DNA of 23,252 nucleotides from positions 1-23,252 of the forward strand of contig JAYMTJ010000109.1 in assembly GCA_036897525.1 (NCBI GenBank), written 5' to 3'. The DNA is from Pelargonium x hortorum. Its lineage: Eukaryota > Streptophyta > Magnoliopsida > Geraniales > Geraniaceae. The translations under genes and the position numbers were made by a program. Positions 1 through 10,552 of the stretch are shown in pieces (the stretch's first letter is position 1; every line of letters starts with the position of its first letter). The notes beneath the pieces are model-generated. The model ran no database searches, had not been told where the DNA came from, and saw only the letters and a program-made list of their open reading frames with translations.

Positions 1-810
1 GGTTCAACCCCCCCAAAAAAACTTATTTGAGCGAAAGAATACATCCTATATTTTTAGTAATTAAGGCAGTACAGAGTAACTAAATTCCTTACTAGTTAAA
101 GTAGAGCCTAATATTCTTTTTAATAATTGAAACAAGCTGACTAAAACAAGTCATAGCTTAATATATAGAGCTATCTTCTTGATAAATCAATAGAGGGATT
201 TCACTGAATAGGAAAAACATATGCCTTCATTACTTTATTAATTATAATAATCTGCATTAAATTAAATAATACTATTAGGAAACTGAGGGAATAAGTGCTT
301 CTTAAAAGAACTTTGATAGAGCGTAGGTTTTGATAGTCTAATAATGGGATGGGAGCCCCTTGATTCCCTCCCTAAAAAGGGATAAATTAGTATATTACAA
401 TATATATAGTTCGGTATTTCCGTTTCTAGCTTATTAAAAGAATAGTTTAGGAGTTAGTAAGAAGTTGCTTTTGTACTTAATATAAGTCCTTCTTCCTTAA
501 TAAAAGAAATAAAGAGTATACCCCTTTGCATTTGGTTTCTTTAAAAGACTAGTAAGATTGTAGAAACTCCTTTAAGAATTAGTCTTTCATAAACTTTAGT
601 ATTTAGTAAATAAGTATTTAAGAAGGCATATAAAGTCTAATTTGTAAAGAGAATCGGGTTTCTTTTAGAGGTAATTTCAAAACTTAATAGTAAACTAACA
701 AAAAATGAGTAGGGAAGTTCATTTTTAATCCCAACTTATTGACAAGGCAATGAACAAAGAAAATTGCTAACCTTATGAACAAAGATTAAAGACAATACAG
801 ACACAAGTGA
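1..810. other. gene-free spacer, left edge
   Basis: No coding frame, RNA gene or mobile element is visible. The stretch is AT-rich and broken by stops in all frames. A small perfect hairpin (TCCCT-AAAA-AGGGA) lies at 369-382. It is too short, and lacks a following T-run, to be called a terminator. Confidence 0.6.
8..21. repeat. C7A7 homopolymer pair at left edge
   Basis: Seven C residues are followed directly by seven A residues, eight bases from the window start. The right edge holds G14 followed by T9 at 23197-23219, which read on the other strand is an A-run then a C-run and then more A. Both edges therefore carry C/A homopolymer blocks. This may be a contig-end artefact, a slippage-prone tract or coincidence. 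Confidence 0.7.
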
Positions 811-836
811 GTGGATTTTAGGTAAGACAGGTTCCT

Positions 837-865
837 AGAACAGTTTGATTAGAACAGTTGGGATT
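837..865. repeat. 14/15-bp imperfect tandem pair
   Basis: AGAACAGTTTGATT at 837-850 is followed at once by AGAACAGTTGGGATT at 851-865. The first nine bases are identical. It looks like a local duplication that has since diverged. Confidence 0.75.
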
Positions 866-960
866 ATGAGTTAGGATCTCAAGCAACAGGTGTATGGAGT
901 GTTCGACTGAAGAACTCAAACTTTCTCTATATTATGTATTCCTTCTTAGACTAGAGTTGG

Positions 961-985
961 GATGACAGAATACCTCAATTGACAG
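961..985. repeat. dispersed repeat, copy 1 (partner 2571-2593)
   Basis: GACAGAATACCTCAATTGACAG at 964-985 matches GACAGAAAACCCTCAATTGACAG-type sequence at 2571-2593 with one substitution and one inserted base. The two copies lie 1.6 kb apart in the same orientation. This is the longest match inside the TTGACAG cluster. Confidence 0.8.
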
Positions 986-1050
986 AGTAGTTAATCTTCC
1001 TTAGAGGTCAAGAGGCTTAGGTAGAGAAGTGCTTAACAAGCTAGTGTTCT

Positions 1051-1066
1051 TAGTTGTAGGGTTCTA
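1051..1066. repeat. TTGTAGG-TTCTA dispersed word, copy 1
   Basis: TAGTTGTAGGGTTCTA recurs in diverged form at 1241-1255 (GTTTGTAGGATCCTA) and at 18592-18610 (around TTGGTTGTAGGGATTCTA). The distant copy is also followed by a CAGAGT-G word, as is the copy at 1241. The similarity is weak and could be partly chance. Confidence 0.4.
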
Positions 1067-1433
1067 AGAAGAGGATATGTAATTAGAGTCAGTAAGCATG
1101 AGAAGTTAGAAAGCATTAGAACAAGCTAGCATTCATTTACAGTTTCCCGGATATTCCCAATCTGATAGGCACGCTTTGACTTGTGGTGAGTAAGTTAGGT
1201 TAAATGGATTACAGGTTTCGGTGGATAAGGAAGCTTTGTTGTTTGTAGGATCCTAGGTTTACTTTATTCCAGAGTAGGTGTAATTAGAGAGGACTCAGTC
1301 TTAATCTTTCATCTTAGTTAGAGTATTCCTTAGACTTAAAACAACGATTTGGGAATTAGACTGAAGGTTGGCTTTAGACTGACATTGAACAATCTTCCCC
1401 TTCAGCTACAGAAGAACTCTAAACAAAGATCAC

Positions 1434-1451
1434 TATATTCAGTATATTCAG
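1434..1451. repeat. 9-bp exact tandem duplication
   Basis: TATATTCAG occurs twice head to tail. It is one of a series of exact 7-18 bp tandem duplications in the window. Confidence 0.85.
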
Positions 1452-1870
1452 TGCCTGCTATAAGTCATTACAGTCTACCCTCGATATCAATTTCGTAGGA
1501 CTACTTGGTTGGCTTGCTTAGTACAGGTGATATTTAGGAGAGGCTAAAGGATTAAACAGCACAGTCAAGGAGTTGATGGAATTGCCAGGGTAAAGGTATG
1601 AATAGTTAAAGGTTATAATATAAAGGGATACAGCTAGCTAGAGAATGCTTTATAGGATTAGGGATGTTTTATAGGCATTCAAGATATGTAATTAGCACAC
1701 TTTCAAGGTAAGAGATGTATTTAGTGTTAGTAAGGACTTGGGAGTTCTGTTCTTACTTTGAGGGATACTACTTACTTGCAAAGGACTTCAAGGTTTCCTC
1801 AATCGCCAGGTTAAGGGATTTCTCGGTTTCCTTAATATCTTATGCAGAGCTTTCAAGGGATTCCTAGCTG

Positions 1871-2378
1871 TTGACAGAGATAAAGTAATAGCAACCCTAG
1901 CGATGCTGTCATCATAGCGTTAGCAGTATTGAATTTCTTAGTTGACAGAATACAAAGCGAAGTTAGATTCGAGCTGTCAAGAAAGAGTACAAGCATTCAT
2001 TCTCAGGTTCCTTTAGTTCCAAAGAGTGGATTGATAGTTGGTTATTAGGATTAGTTTGCAAGAGAGTAGGTTCCAGTACATGGAATTACGGAGGGCAGTT
2101 ATCCTTAGCATGTTCCTCCATAGATTTAGAGAGTGATAAACAAGAGAATGACGAGTTCTGTATTCAGTTATTTACCTTCAATTCCTTATTCTTTACCGGC
2201 AATGACGAGTTAGGTTAGGAAGGTACACCCAGTTTCCTGAAAGAAAGTAAGCAGAGGGAAAGAAATATAGACAATAGCAATTCCATCATTCGCTTGGGTT
2301 ATTTGGTAATGCGTTAGTATTGTAATGAGTAACAGTCAAGCAAAACCTGAAATGGTTTGTAAATTCATTTGTTGACAG
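1871..2378. repeat. central part of TTGACAG word cluster
   Basis: TTGACAG occurs at 1871-1877, 1942-1948 and 2372-2378. Further copies lie at 979-985, 2569-2575 and 2587-2593. I did not notice it elsewhere on the upper strand. The copies share flanks only in part; for example TGACAGAATAC occurs at both 963 and 1943. The word equals the bacterial-type -35 hexamer plus G, but no TATAAT-like box follows at 16-18 bases in the copies I checked. I therefore read them as repeats rather than promoters. Confidence 0.55.
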
Positions 2379-2570
2379 AGGATTTCTAGTTAGAAACCTT
2401 TGCTATGTCATTAGATACCTTGTTTATCCTCGCTTTCAATTCTTTAACACCTATCCTAAGGGAAATGATGAAGACTAGGACAGTCCTCTCAAAGGGCTTT
2501 CTTTGGCCAGCTATGATTGGTTAGAATAAGTGGATTTCTAGTATTGTTTGTTTGCTTCTATGGATTGGTT

Positions 2571-2593
2571 GACAGAAAACCCTCAATTGACAG
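2571..2593. repeat. dispersed repeat, copy 2 (partner 961-985)
   Basis: This is the second copy of the GACAGAA...CCTCAATTGACAG unit, differing from the first by one substitution and one extra base. It follows TGGATTGGTT, which is not shared with copy 1, so the repeat boundary is sharp on that side. Confidence 0.8.
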
Positions 2594-2665
2594 GTTCGGG
2601 CCTGCAATGACATTCTTGGTTAGAGCAAATGGGGATTTCTAGAATCTAAGAAACTCTGTTAAAGA

Positions 2666-2692
2666 GAATCAGTTTATGTTATCAGCACTTAC
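2666..2692. repeat. TTTATGTTAT repeat, copy 1
   Basis: GAATCAGTTTATGTTATCAG begins this copy. Diverged copies lie at 2860-2891 (GAATCAGGTTTATGTTATCT at its start) and 3147-3174 (GATAGTTTATGTTATTCCTG). All three are in the same orientation, and copies 2 and 3 both continue into TCAAT-C sequence. They form a three-member local family spaced about 195 and 285 bases apart. Confidence 0.7.
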
Positions 2693-2859
2693 CTTTCTTC
2701 TTTAGAATATGTTAATGCTTTACCGTACAGTATAGAAATAGAATAGATCGGAATCAAGCTCTCTTAGGTACTGCTCAGTAATGAAACAAAGCTAAAGAAT
2801 ACTAAAATACGGAAGAAAGCTTTCATCAAGATAAACTAACTTACTTCCAAAAAGAAATA

Positions 2860-2891
2860 GAATCAGGTTTATGTTATCTGTTATCAATTCC
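2860..2891. repeat. TTTATGTTAT repeat, copy 2
   Basis: This is the middle member of the three-copy family. It shares GAATCAG and TTTATGTTATC with copy 1 and the downstream TCAATTCC/TCAATCCC word with copy 3, so it links the two outer copies. Confidence 0.7.
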
Positions 2892-2908
2892 TTTAAGCTA
2901 TCCGCTTA

Positions 2909-3112
2909 GAAGTTATAAGAACTTTAGTTAAAACAAAGAGAATTATCTTCCATTACAGTCAAAGAGCTAGCTTTTCCACTTGCAAAGGTAAGATTTATCT
3001 AGCTAAGAGTTTAGTGACTCTCAACGCCGAAGGTTTCGCTGCAATCCCAATAAAGACTGAGCTGGCATCCAAGCTAGTCAGAGACTGTGTTCCCTTCGAT
3101 GAGATCTGTTAG
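2909..3112 (+). other. higher-GC island with ATG-less open frame
   Basis: Positions 3001-3120 hold 56 G or C in 120 by hand count, against about a third in the surroundings. One upper-strand frame is open for 67 codons from just after a TAG at 2906 to a TAG at 3110, with no ATG. The last 36 codons look coding-like: many begin with G, and residues include LNAEGFAAIPIKTELASKLV. I do not recognise the family. A relic of a transferred or decayed coding piece is possible, but chance is not excluded because open frames of this size are expected in 23 kb. I do not call it a gene. Confidence 0.25.
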
Positions 3113-3146
3113 AACAAGTTGGTGAGGATTTTCTAGTTAGGAAGAA

Positions 3147-3174
3147 GATAGTTTATGTTATTCCTGTCAATCCC
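3147..3174. repeat. TTTATGTTAT repeat, copy 3
   Basis: This is the third member. It shares AGTTTATGTTAT with copy 1 and TGT-TCAAT-CC with copy 2. It lies just after the higher-GC island at 3001-3120. Confidence 0.65.
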
Positions 3175-3250
3175 ATTAGAACAATTCTTTAGCAGCCAAC
3201 CATGAAAGTGAGATCTTTGTTCATGTATCTATCTTAAACGAAAAGCAAGA

Positions 3251-4690
3251 ACGAAACCAAGAAAACCAGGAATATATTCTATTTAGGGGATAAAAGAATT
3301 GAAACTAAAGTCAAGAATTTCCAGTAAACGAAGTCCAATGAAAGTCTGTTTTTTTCTAATTACATTTACACATAATAAAGGGAGTTGTGCTCTCTCATGT
3401 TCTAGTCCGGATAATAGTAATAGAGACATTTAGGAGTATAAAGATCTAAAGCAATCCGTTTCCGGTAGGTAAAGACTAAAGTAGAAAAGCATAGGAGTCA
3501 AATAAGGGTTTTTTAGGGCTCCTCAGGGTTTATACTAAGTTTAGGTACCATCATTTCAACAAAAGATTAATGACTAAGTGGAACTTTAATACAAGTTATT
3601 GAACAGGGTAATAGGGAACCTAAGAGCTAGGCTTTGATCTGATCTATAGGACTTAAACGAGATATGGGGTTTTTTTTGTATTCCCTGTCATGATTTAGCT
3701 CCACTGGACTTGGACTGCAAAGCAAAGAATCCATTAGAATTTCTTCTTTGTCTTGGTAGAACCGAGTAAAGCCTATTAAGATTGCTGATGCTAATATCTC
3801 TATTGCGGGATTGGGGTCTAGTCATAAGCAAAATCTATAAGGTAAACTTCCCCTTATTGATTTGAGGAATCTATAACCTAGTCTAAAAAGTTATCTAACA
3901 TGTCTCGGGTACCCCCTTCTTTTCTAGGCTTTGACATTTGACACAAGGAGTTCTACTCAGCGGGAATTCTTCAGTAATTTTAATAGATCAAGGGCTGGGG
4001 GTCTAGCGTCGGGAAAGAATATAGGGTTTGTTTTTCAAGAAACTTAGTGTAGAACCCTTACAAGTCTTCTAAAATGAGATATTTAAACTTATGTTCTATT
4101 GTTTTATAGCTTCTGAAATTGTGCTTTTATAAAGTGAAGGTAGGGGAGTCCTCATTTATTTGCTGTTATACGAAAGGATTTACTTTAGGATTTGGTCAGT
4201 CCTTGTTTGAGTATACTCTAGTAGAAACGCAAGTATATAGGGGCTGTATACTATGTGGAACTCCGGATATTATAATATTATAAAAGAGAAGTCTAAGCTA
4301 TTGACTTAGAATACCCGCCAAAGAAAGCTTTTAGAGAGATCTTACCTAAAATCTATGGATTAATTTTAAACAAAAGCAAGAACCCGTTTTCTTTTTTTTT
4401 AAGGCTTGGGTTCTGTTGTGTATCTAGTTTCCTTTGTTTGTTATTGTAGGTTTTTTTCCCTAGTTCTTAGCGAGTTTAAAAGTGTAAGGTTTCCTCCGGG
4501 ATCAAAAAATAGAGTAAGAAATTAGTTAAATAAGTTATAAATAAAGGAATACCAAAGGAATGGCGTCGGTTAAAGTCCAGAGATTTCACTCTTTCAAAGA
4601 CAAAAGATCTAAGAGAAACTCCTATTTGACTCATTCTACAGGAACTTCCTCAATCTCAGTCCTCAAAACTAGAAAGACATCTCTTGATCT
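3251..4690. other. gene-free spacer
   Basis: No coding, RNA or mobile-element signal is visible. Contents worth recording are a 7-bp exact tandem duplication at 3930-3943 and a weak hairpin at 4379-4414 (AGAACCC/GGGTTCT around a T-rich loop of 22 bases). Confidence 0.6.
3930..3943. repeat. 7-bp exact tandem duplication
   Basis: TTTGACA occurs twice head to tail. At this length chance alone is a fair explanation, but it fits the series of small tandem duplications across the window. Confidence 0.7.
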
Positions 4691-4693
4691 TGA

Positions 4694-4860
4694 AGGTCAA
4701 ATCAAATAGTTCCACTCAAAGAGGTACCTACAACACCCTCGGGAAAGCCTGACAAGCGAGGAGTTGCTTTCGAAGGTGTTACTAATCCATATAGTAGAAT
4801 ACGCGCCGGTGAATGCTGTTGGAAGTCTTTACATTGATAGTCCTGCTTCCGATTGCGCTG
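4694..4860 (+). other. higher-GC island with ATG-less open frame
   Basis: Positions 4741-4860 hold about 57 G or C in 120. One upper-strand frame is open from 4694 to a TGA at 4835 (47 codons, no ATG) and reads as hydrophilic peptide including EVPTTPSGKPDKRGVAFEGV. The opposite strand is open over 4702-4908 from a GTG or similar start, which is likely the shadow of the same GC-rich piece. I recognise no family on either strand. The base composition differs from both flanks, so an inserted or relic fragment is a reasonable guess. Confidence 0.25.
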
Positions 4861-7800
4861 TTGATTGAAGGTTGTTAGGAAGATATAATATAATAGTACT
4901 GAAACCAAGTGAATATAAGCCTAACTAATTAAGAGGGTGAAAGCGAACCAACACCATTCAGTTGTTAATTAGCTACACAGTACTGCAATTTGTACGGTCC
5001 TAACGAGCAAGAAACTGTGTTGCTTTAACAAGCTTCCCTAGGATTAGGATGACAAAAAGTGATGCTAGTGTATTCGGTTGCTAGATGGAAAGAAGGCTGA
5101 CATAGCAGTAAGAATTGAAACTAAATTCCAGAGTTCCTGTAGTTTAAGAAGGAGTCAATTCTCTTGGAAATTTTAGAAGGAGAAGAGATTAATACCTTTT
5201 AATGTTGATGCTAGAGAGCTTGTAACTTTTAACAAAGGTATAATTAACATGGAGTCTTCTATGACAGGATTTTTGTAACAGTGAGGTTAGGAGACTTCAA
5301 ATTCTAAGGATGTGAAAGAAGATTAACAGGTAATAGAATAAGTAGTTACTAAGGCTCAAAGTTCTAGGCACATAATTACATATAAAACCGAACTCTAACT
5401 AACATCACTTGCAGGTAAACCCCTTTACTTTAAGAGAGGATGCTATTATGAATCGAGACTATATTCACTTACGGGAGACACAGTCATTCTAAACTAATTA
5501 ACTTACAAAATTAGGTATAGAAGACTCTGAAACAAGTAAGTCTGGAACAAGATGTCTTTGAAGGAACTACAATAAAGTAGAATCCGAATGACTATCTCTC
5601 TATTACATATCTCTAACTAGTAAGATCTATTAAGTAAGACTAAGAGGTACATAATAGCATAGCACCCTTAGAGACCCATAGCACACAGGGAACAAGAAGC
5701 AAAGGATATTCACTATTTACACTATAATGGAAACTTCGAAATACCAACGAAACTACTAAGCCTCAGTACCAACCCAAACTAAGAGGATACTTTCCAATAG
5801 CTGGTAAATAAAGTACATAAAGAACTTGAGCCGTCCAAGTTATGGAGTACTGATTTCTGGCATGCTTCTTATCGGTCAAGTGAAAAGAATGAGAGCTAGA
5901 AGAAGACGGAGTATACCACCTTATTAGTTTTGAAGCGAGCCCATACTTCACTGTGTTTAGAATCCCTGCTAAGATCCAGATCCGGAATTGAGATAAGTTT
6001 AGCCTTCATTTCTTTTGTATTCATAATCCGGAGTCTTTCTTGAAAGTATTTACTAGAAAGGGTTTTCTAATGGGATTAATTCTTGATTTAGTAGAAAAGG
6101 AATGCGTAGCAGTTTCAAAGTAGACTCATTATTTGGTTTTAAAGCAAGGAAGAGGTAAGTCAAGAGTAAGAAGTCAAGCCAAAGTCATTTTTGTGGTAAA
6201 GACTAGGATATAGCTCTCAGGAAAGCTGATATAGGTATTATGCACAAGAAACTGGGTAAGAAGAGTTTGTGTCGTAGGGTAAGTGGGTATACTTATAAAG
6301 ACTATGAATGCCTTTTCATCCCTTCGCTACAGTTGGGTAGAAGGATTTCAGTATGTAGTATTAAGGTAGCTTCTCTTAATATATAGAATTCTAATAGCAA
6401 TAGACTCTTCAGGTATTCCTTAGATATTTAGTAAGAACTCTTGAATTAAGTCAAGGCAAAGGCTTTGCTTTCTAAGAGGGTAAGGACGATAAAGACTATA
6501 AAAAAAGGTTTAATGAGTATCTAAACTAGTGAGTGAAAAAAGATATATTCATTCCTAATCTATTAAATTGTTGCTATATCAAAACCTTTTTTAGTCCCAA
6601 AATTCTATTCTAATAAGTAAGTTGCTAGTATAAAGTTAGAACTTTTTTGATAAGTTGAACAAAAGGCAAGTCTAGGGTGAATAACAATTTATTAATTAGA
6701 TAATCCTAGAATATCCTCAGTTTTATATTCGTACGCAAAATCTTAGTTGTATTTTTCTAAGAAACTCATCGGGTACTCATCATTCTCTTGTTCTTCTTTG
6801 TCTGTCTGTATGTTTTCAAAAGCAATTCCGGAGCACATAAAATAAAATAGTAAAACAGGAGTTCCCTACTTCAGGATTGTCTTTTCATTTTCAGAAGAGT
6901 AGACTGCAAATTAAAACGGAATGCCACTGGCTCAAAGCCCTAACCCTCTATTGAAAAACAAGTAGTACTAAAAACAAATGTAAGTAGAGGTACCTCTTTT
7001 TTGTTTTATTTTCCTTCAAGTTTGCTAGCTTTATGCTGTTAGCGTTTTTGATATAAAACTTATAGAGCCCCATTTTATCGGCGTATTCCGTAGATTTCCT
7101 TGAGGACACCCTTTATTCTTCTTGTTTTACTTCTTTGCTTGCCTTGCGGTCGCTTAGCTTCATTAAAGGCCTGGGAATTCAACTGACAGGTATTTATCAT
7201 GTAGTAGCTTATACAGGAAGCTCTTTATTTCATTTCTGTGATTCTCTTATAAAGTTAAGTTTTACAAAAATGCTCCTAGAGAAATCAGTTCCAATTTTAT
7301 TAATTAATTTTAAAATCAAATCCTATAAATGAATGACATAACTCTCGTATCTCTGTCCCAAATTTTATAAAAGTCTTGGTTTCTTAATGTAACTAAAAAA
7401 ACTATAACCTGGTGAAATAATTTAATTATAGTTCAGAAAGTCTTTGTACCAGCACGAGGATTCTCGCTAATTTTAAATAAGCCCTGATATTGTATTGTGT
7501 CTTAAAAATAAAAAAAAAAAGCTATATAAGACATTCACAAGATAAACAAAAGCAGTAATTTTGATACAAAAAGAAGTTCCTACAGAGTACTTACTAGCCT
7601 CATAAACGGAACTCTTATAAATTTTATTCTAGGAAACTTAGAAACTCTCTATCAACGATCAACGGAATTTCCCTTACTATTTTTATTAGTTACACAAGGA
7701 AAAGCACTCACAAGAAAATATAGACTGCAAAGGGTGTTTTTGGAGGGCTAAAAAAAGTACCTAATTTTACGTGATGGTATAATAGTAGGCAGATCAAGAA

Positions 7801-8890
7801 AGTGTAATAGCTCATTACCAACCCTACTTACCTTCTCCTTCGGACTATGCCTTTACAACTTCTTTATGTGATAGTCAATTCTATCTGGATACTCCTTCCT
7901 ATTAAATTAAAACAAAGGAACCAACCCGGTTACTCATGCTTGATTTTTAGTTACTCTAAATTAGTCTGAGATTAGGACATCGCGTTACAAAGATTTTGAT
8001 TTATATCAGAGAGAAATACATAACTTAGCAACTCGTATTTTTTTTTGACAAGGATAGTTCGAAGAATAGGATTTTGAGTAATAGAAGTGCGGGTTCGGAT
8101 CCCTAGAGCCCTAGAGGAAGACTCACAGTTTTAATAGTAAGAAATTTCGGCGCAAGATTTTAGCAGACCTTTAGATATTTAGTTTCCTAAAATAAGGATT
8201 TAATGGGGAGAGGGGCTTTAGCTTTAGCATCAACAACAAGAATACTTAATATAAATTCAGGATAACTACCTGAAAAATCAAATGGAGTCGTGTTTGGATT
8301 CCTTATAGCCCAAGCGGAGTTTTATCTAACACGCTCGACACCTTGCTTAAGTGAGGTGAAAGAAAGTAAAACTTGAAAGCAGAATAACTGGATACTATTG
8401 AGTACACCAATCTAAAAGAAGAATGACTGCAAATCTTTGCTATATTCCAAAGCTTCTTTCTTACTGGATCCTTGTTAAGTTAAAACATAAACTCTCTTAA
8501 ATAAACTAACTCATAAATCTACATACATATAACTCCGATAAAGACTAAGGAGAATACAGAATCTCTTTTTTCTTTGTAAGGAGGGTAACAGAGTCTTCTA
8601 TATTAATGGGTATGTTATGAAAACCATAATAATAAAGAAAGTACCAGATAAGGGGAACCCTCGAGCCCGATAGATATAAGTAGAAGGTTGCTTACAAATG
8701 GGATCATTCGATCATAGACTTGCTATGGTACTCAGTTTTCGTTAACATATTAAAAACCAGTACGCGAAGTAAGTCAATTTATAGAAATCAGTAATATTAA
8801 AGTTAGAATTATTGTATTATATTGATTCCAGTTTTAGGTAAACTCTCTAATAAAAATGAAGGAAACAAAGATTTATTGATAAACCCTAAA
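4861..8890. other. gene-free spacer
   Basis: About 4 kb with no supported gene. A frame of 62 codons (lower strand, 5763-5951) and one of 65 codons (upper strand, 7135-7332, TTG start) are of chance size and lack any recognisable motif or usable context. The only item linked to another part of the window is the short repeat at 6232-6252. ATGACAGGATT at about 5261 recurs at about 19829. Confidence 0.55.
6232..6252. repeat. 21-bp dispersed repeat, copy 1
   Basis: TAGGTATTATGCACAAGAAA plus C matches the unit at 13066-13086 with two mismatches in 21 bases and the same orientation, 6.8 kb apart. The flanks do not obviously align beyond a G/A-rich tail. Confidence 0.65.
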
Positions 8891-8894
8891 CCTT

Positions 8895-8916
8895 AGCCGT
8901 TAAGTAATAACGGGCT
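8895..8916. other. inverted repeat / hairpin
   Basis: CCGTTA (8897-8902) and TAACGG (8908-8913) pair perfectly around AGTAA. AG and CT extend the stem past a single bulged G. No U-run follows, so it is not a canonical intrinsic terminator. Role unknown. Confidence 0.6.
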
Positions 8917-9011
8917 CTCTATCAAAGGCATGGCTCCTAGTTTCTTTCAATATTTTTTGTTTAGAATCTCACGATCTCACCAGGCTACATGATAGAATAT
9001 GTTCTAATTCT

Positions 9012-9050
9012 TTTTTCCTAAAACCCAGTCCGACGGTTTAGGAGGAAAAA
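9012..9050. other. long imperfect hairpin
   Basis: CCTAAAACC at 9017-9025 pairs with GGTTTAGG at 9035-9042 around CAGTCCGAC, with one bulged A. The stem can be prolonged by the T-run before it and the A-run after it if the three extra bases GGA on the right are looped out. This is the longest hairpin I found. It could be an RNA 3'-end or stabilising structure or a relic of an inverted duplication. No adjacent gene is seen that it could serve. Confidence 0.5.
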
Positions 9051-10550
9051 CTAATCCCCCCAAACAAAAAGTAAAGAATCTGGATTCAATCAATTGAAGT
9101 TAGGTCCTTGTATGATAGGGAGAAAATTATCCTTTTAGTAAATCCGAGGCCCCTTAATTTTAAAAAAACTTTGGAGTTCTTTCCTAGAGCACCCAGAGTA
9201 TAATACGGGACAAAACGAACGTGTAAGTTAACTTAAATAAGTTAGTATACGCTGTATATAAAGAAAGGTTGTTAGTAAAATCTTCAAAACCCTCGTTACT
9301 AGCAGAAATACATTCAACTTGAAAGGAGTTCCCTAACAAAGAGACTGACAACTAAAAGACAACCTCCCTTTTGATTTTGAGAACTTAAGCCCAGTATAGA
9401 TACAGGATTCTCTAAGAAACCATGTTTAGGTATTTACATATACGCTCTTTCATTGGAATGACCTGGATACTTTGGTTTATATTACACGACCCTTTAGCAC
9501 ACTTTATGCGAAACCTTTTACGGGTCTGCTAATTAGAAGGGAGCTACTCTATATTTGTGGATTTTACTAAACTCTCGCTTCCCTATACTAAAATTTATTT
9601 GACGTACTCATTTATGTAAATATTATTTTCTTAGAGCTTAGTATTTATTAACACAAGGCTGTTACAGATAAGAGAGAGTGGGAAAGAGTTCTTTTATTTA
9701 CCTTTCCTTTCTCTAAGTTACGTTCGTTTTGTGGGACTAAAAAAGCAGGGATCCCTTTAATTCAATCCTTAAAAAAGTACCAACCCATCCCTTTAGAATC
9801 TGTCCCTTTAAGGCTTTCTCCAACAAAAAAAAAGAGCAACTAATTTTATATTAGAGAGGCAGGCTTGTAGAATATTAAAGTAAGAAAATTCTATCGCAGG
9901 GGTTTTCGCTTATAAAGGGTGCACTGAAAATTGAACATAGTACATAGTTTTTTTTTATATCCTAGTATTGGATTACCACTAAGGGCTTTGGACCTTATTT
10001 AACAACTAGGAAGGCCTGGAATTTTAAAGAAGTTCTTAAACTAAATTTGTTACGGGGTCCCTATTTATTCTGGCAAGGAGAAGTTATAGCAAGCATTTCC
10101 AGTTTTATAAGCTAGGTTGCTATTTACTCTTAGTTTTTGGCTAAAGTTTTTTTTAATACAAAAGGAGTCAGAATCACGTTCAAGATTCAGGCTTTTCTCT
10201 GTACTTACAATCAAAAGGAGGCCCTGGTAGGGTACAAATTTTATACCTCAGAGATTTCTCAAGAGTTTCTTTTTTGCATAGGGGTTGTCCGAGTAATTAG
10301 AACTTCAGGATGCTGCTAGACCACCTAGGAACTAGACTTTAGAGCTAGAATTCTTTATGGGCTAGACTTTTCTTTGTATTTATACTTAGTTAGAGTTGAT
10401 ACTCCTCCTTATAACTTAGATATATGGGGATACCTGTTATATTCCCTTGCTTTATGGATAAAAAGTCTTATATAGAGTTGCCCTGTTACTGTTACTAAGG
10501 TGCATTCTTCTTGTTCTATGTACTTATCGCTAGGGAAGATACAAACTTAA
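9051..10550. other. gene-free spacer
   Basis: No supported gene. A 60-codon frame at 10137-10319 has no ATG and no motif. A C6 run followed by A-rich sequence at about 9055 resembles the left-edge C7A7 block. Confidence 0.55.
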
Positions 10551-10552
10551 AA

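Larger units (their letters stand above)
811..3250. repeat. block rich in short diverged repeats
   Basis: This 2.4-kb block has no gene but a high density of recurring words. TTGACAG recurs six times. A unit centred on TTTATGTTAT appears three times. AATGACGAGTT occurs twice (about 2147 and 2201). AACAAGCTAG occurs at 1035 and 1120, with a further copy at 11004. Forms of GGATTTCTAGT occur near 2380, 2533, 2634 and 3127. Upper-strand G exceeds C in much of the block: 17 G to 5 C in 1021-1080 and 19 to 6 in 2041-2100 by hand count. This pattern suggests repeated copying and shuffling of short pieces, as is common in large organellar spacers. I see no transposon ends or coding remnants. Confidence 0.6.

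Noticed and set aside
811-3250. A CRISPR array as the source of the repeated words
   Set aside because: Repeat lengths and spacings are irregular and copies are diverged. There is no constant repeat-spacer period and no cas gene.
8046-8075. Promoter-like TTGACA followed 17 bases later by AGGATT
   Set aside because: The second box is a poor match to TATAAT, and no gene or RNA lies downstream.
8075-8115. GCGGGTTCGGATCCC resembling a T-arm
   Set aside because: Only three stem pairs form, and the upstream sequence does not fold into anticodon and D arms.
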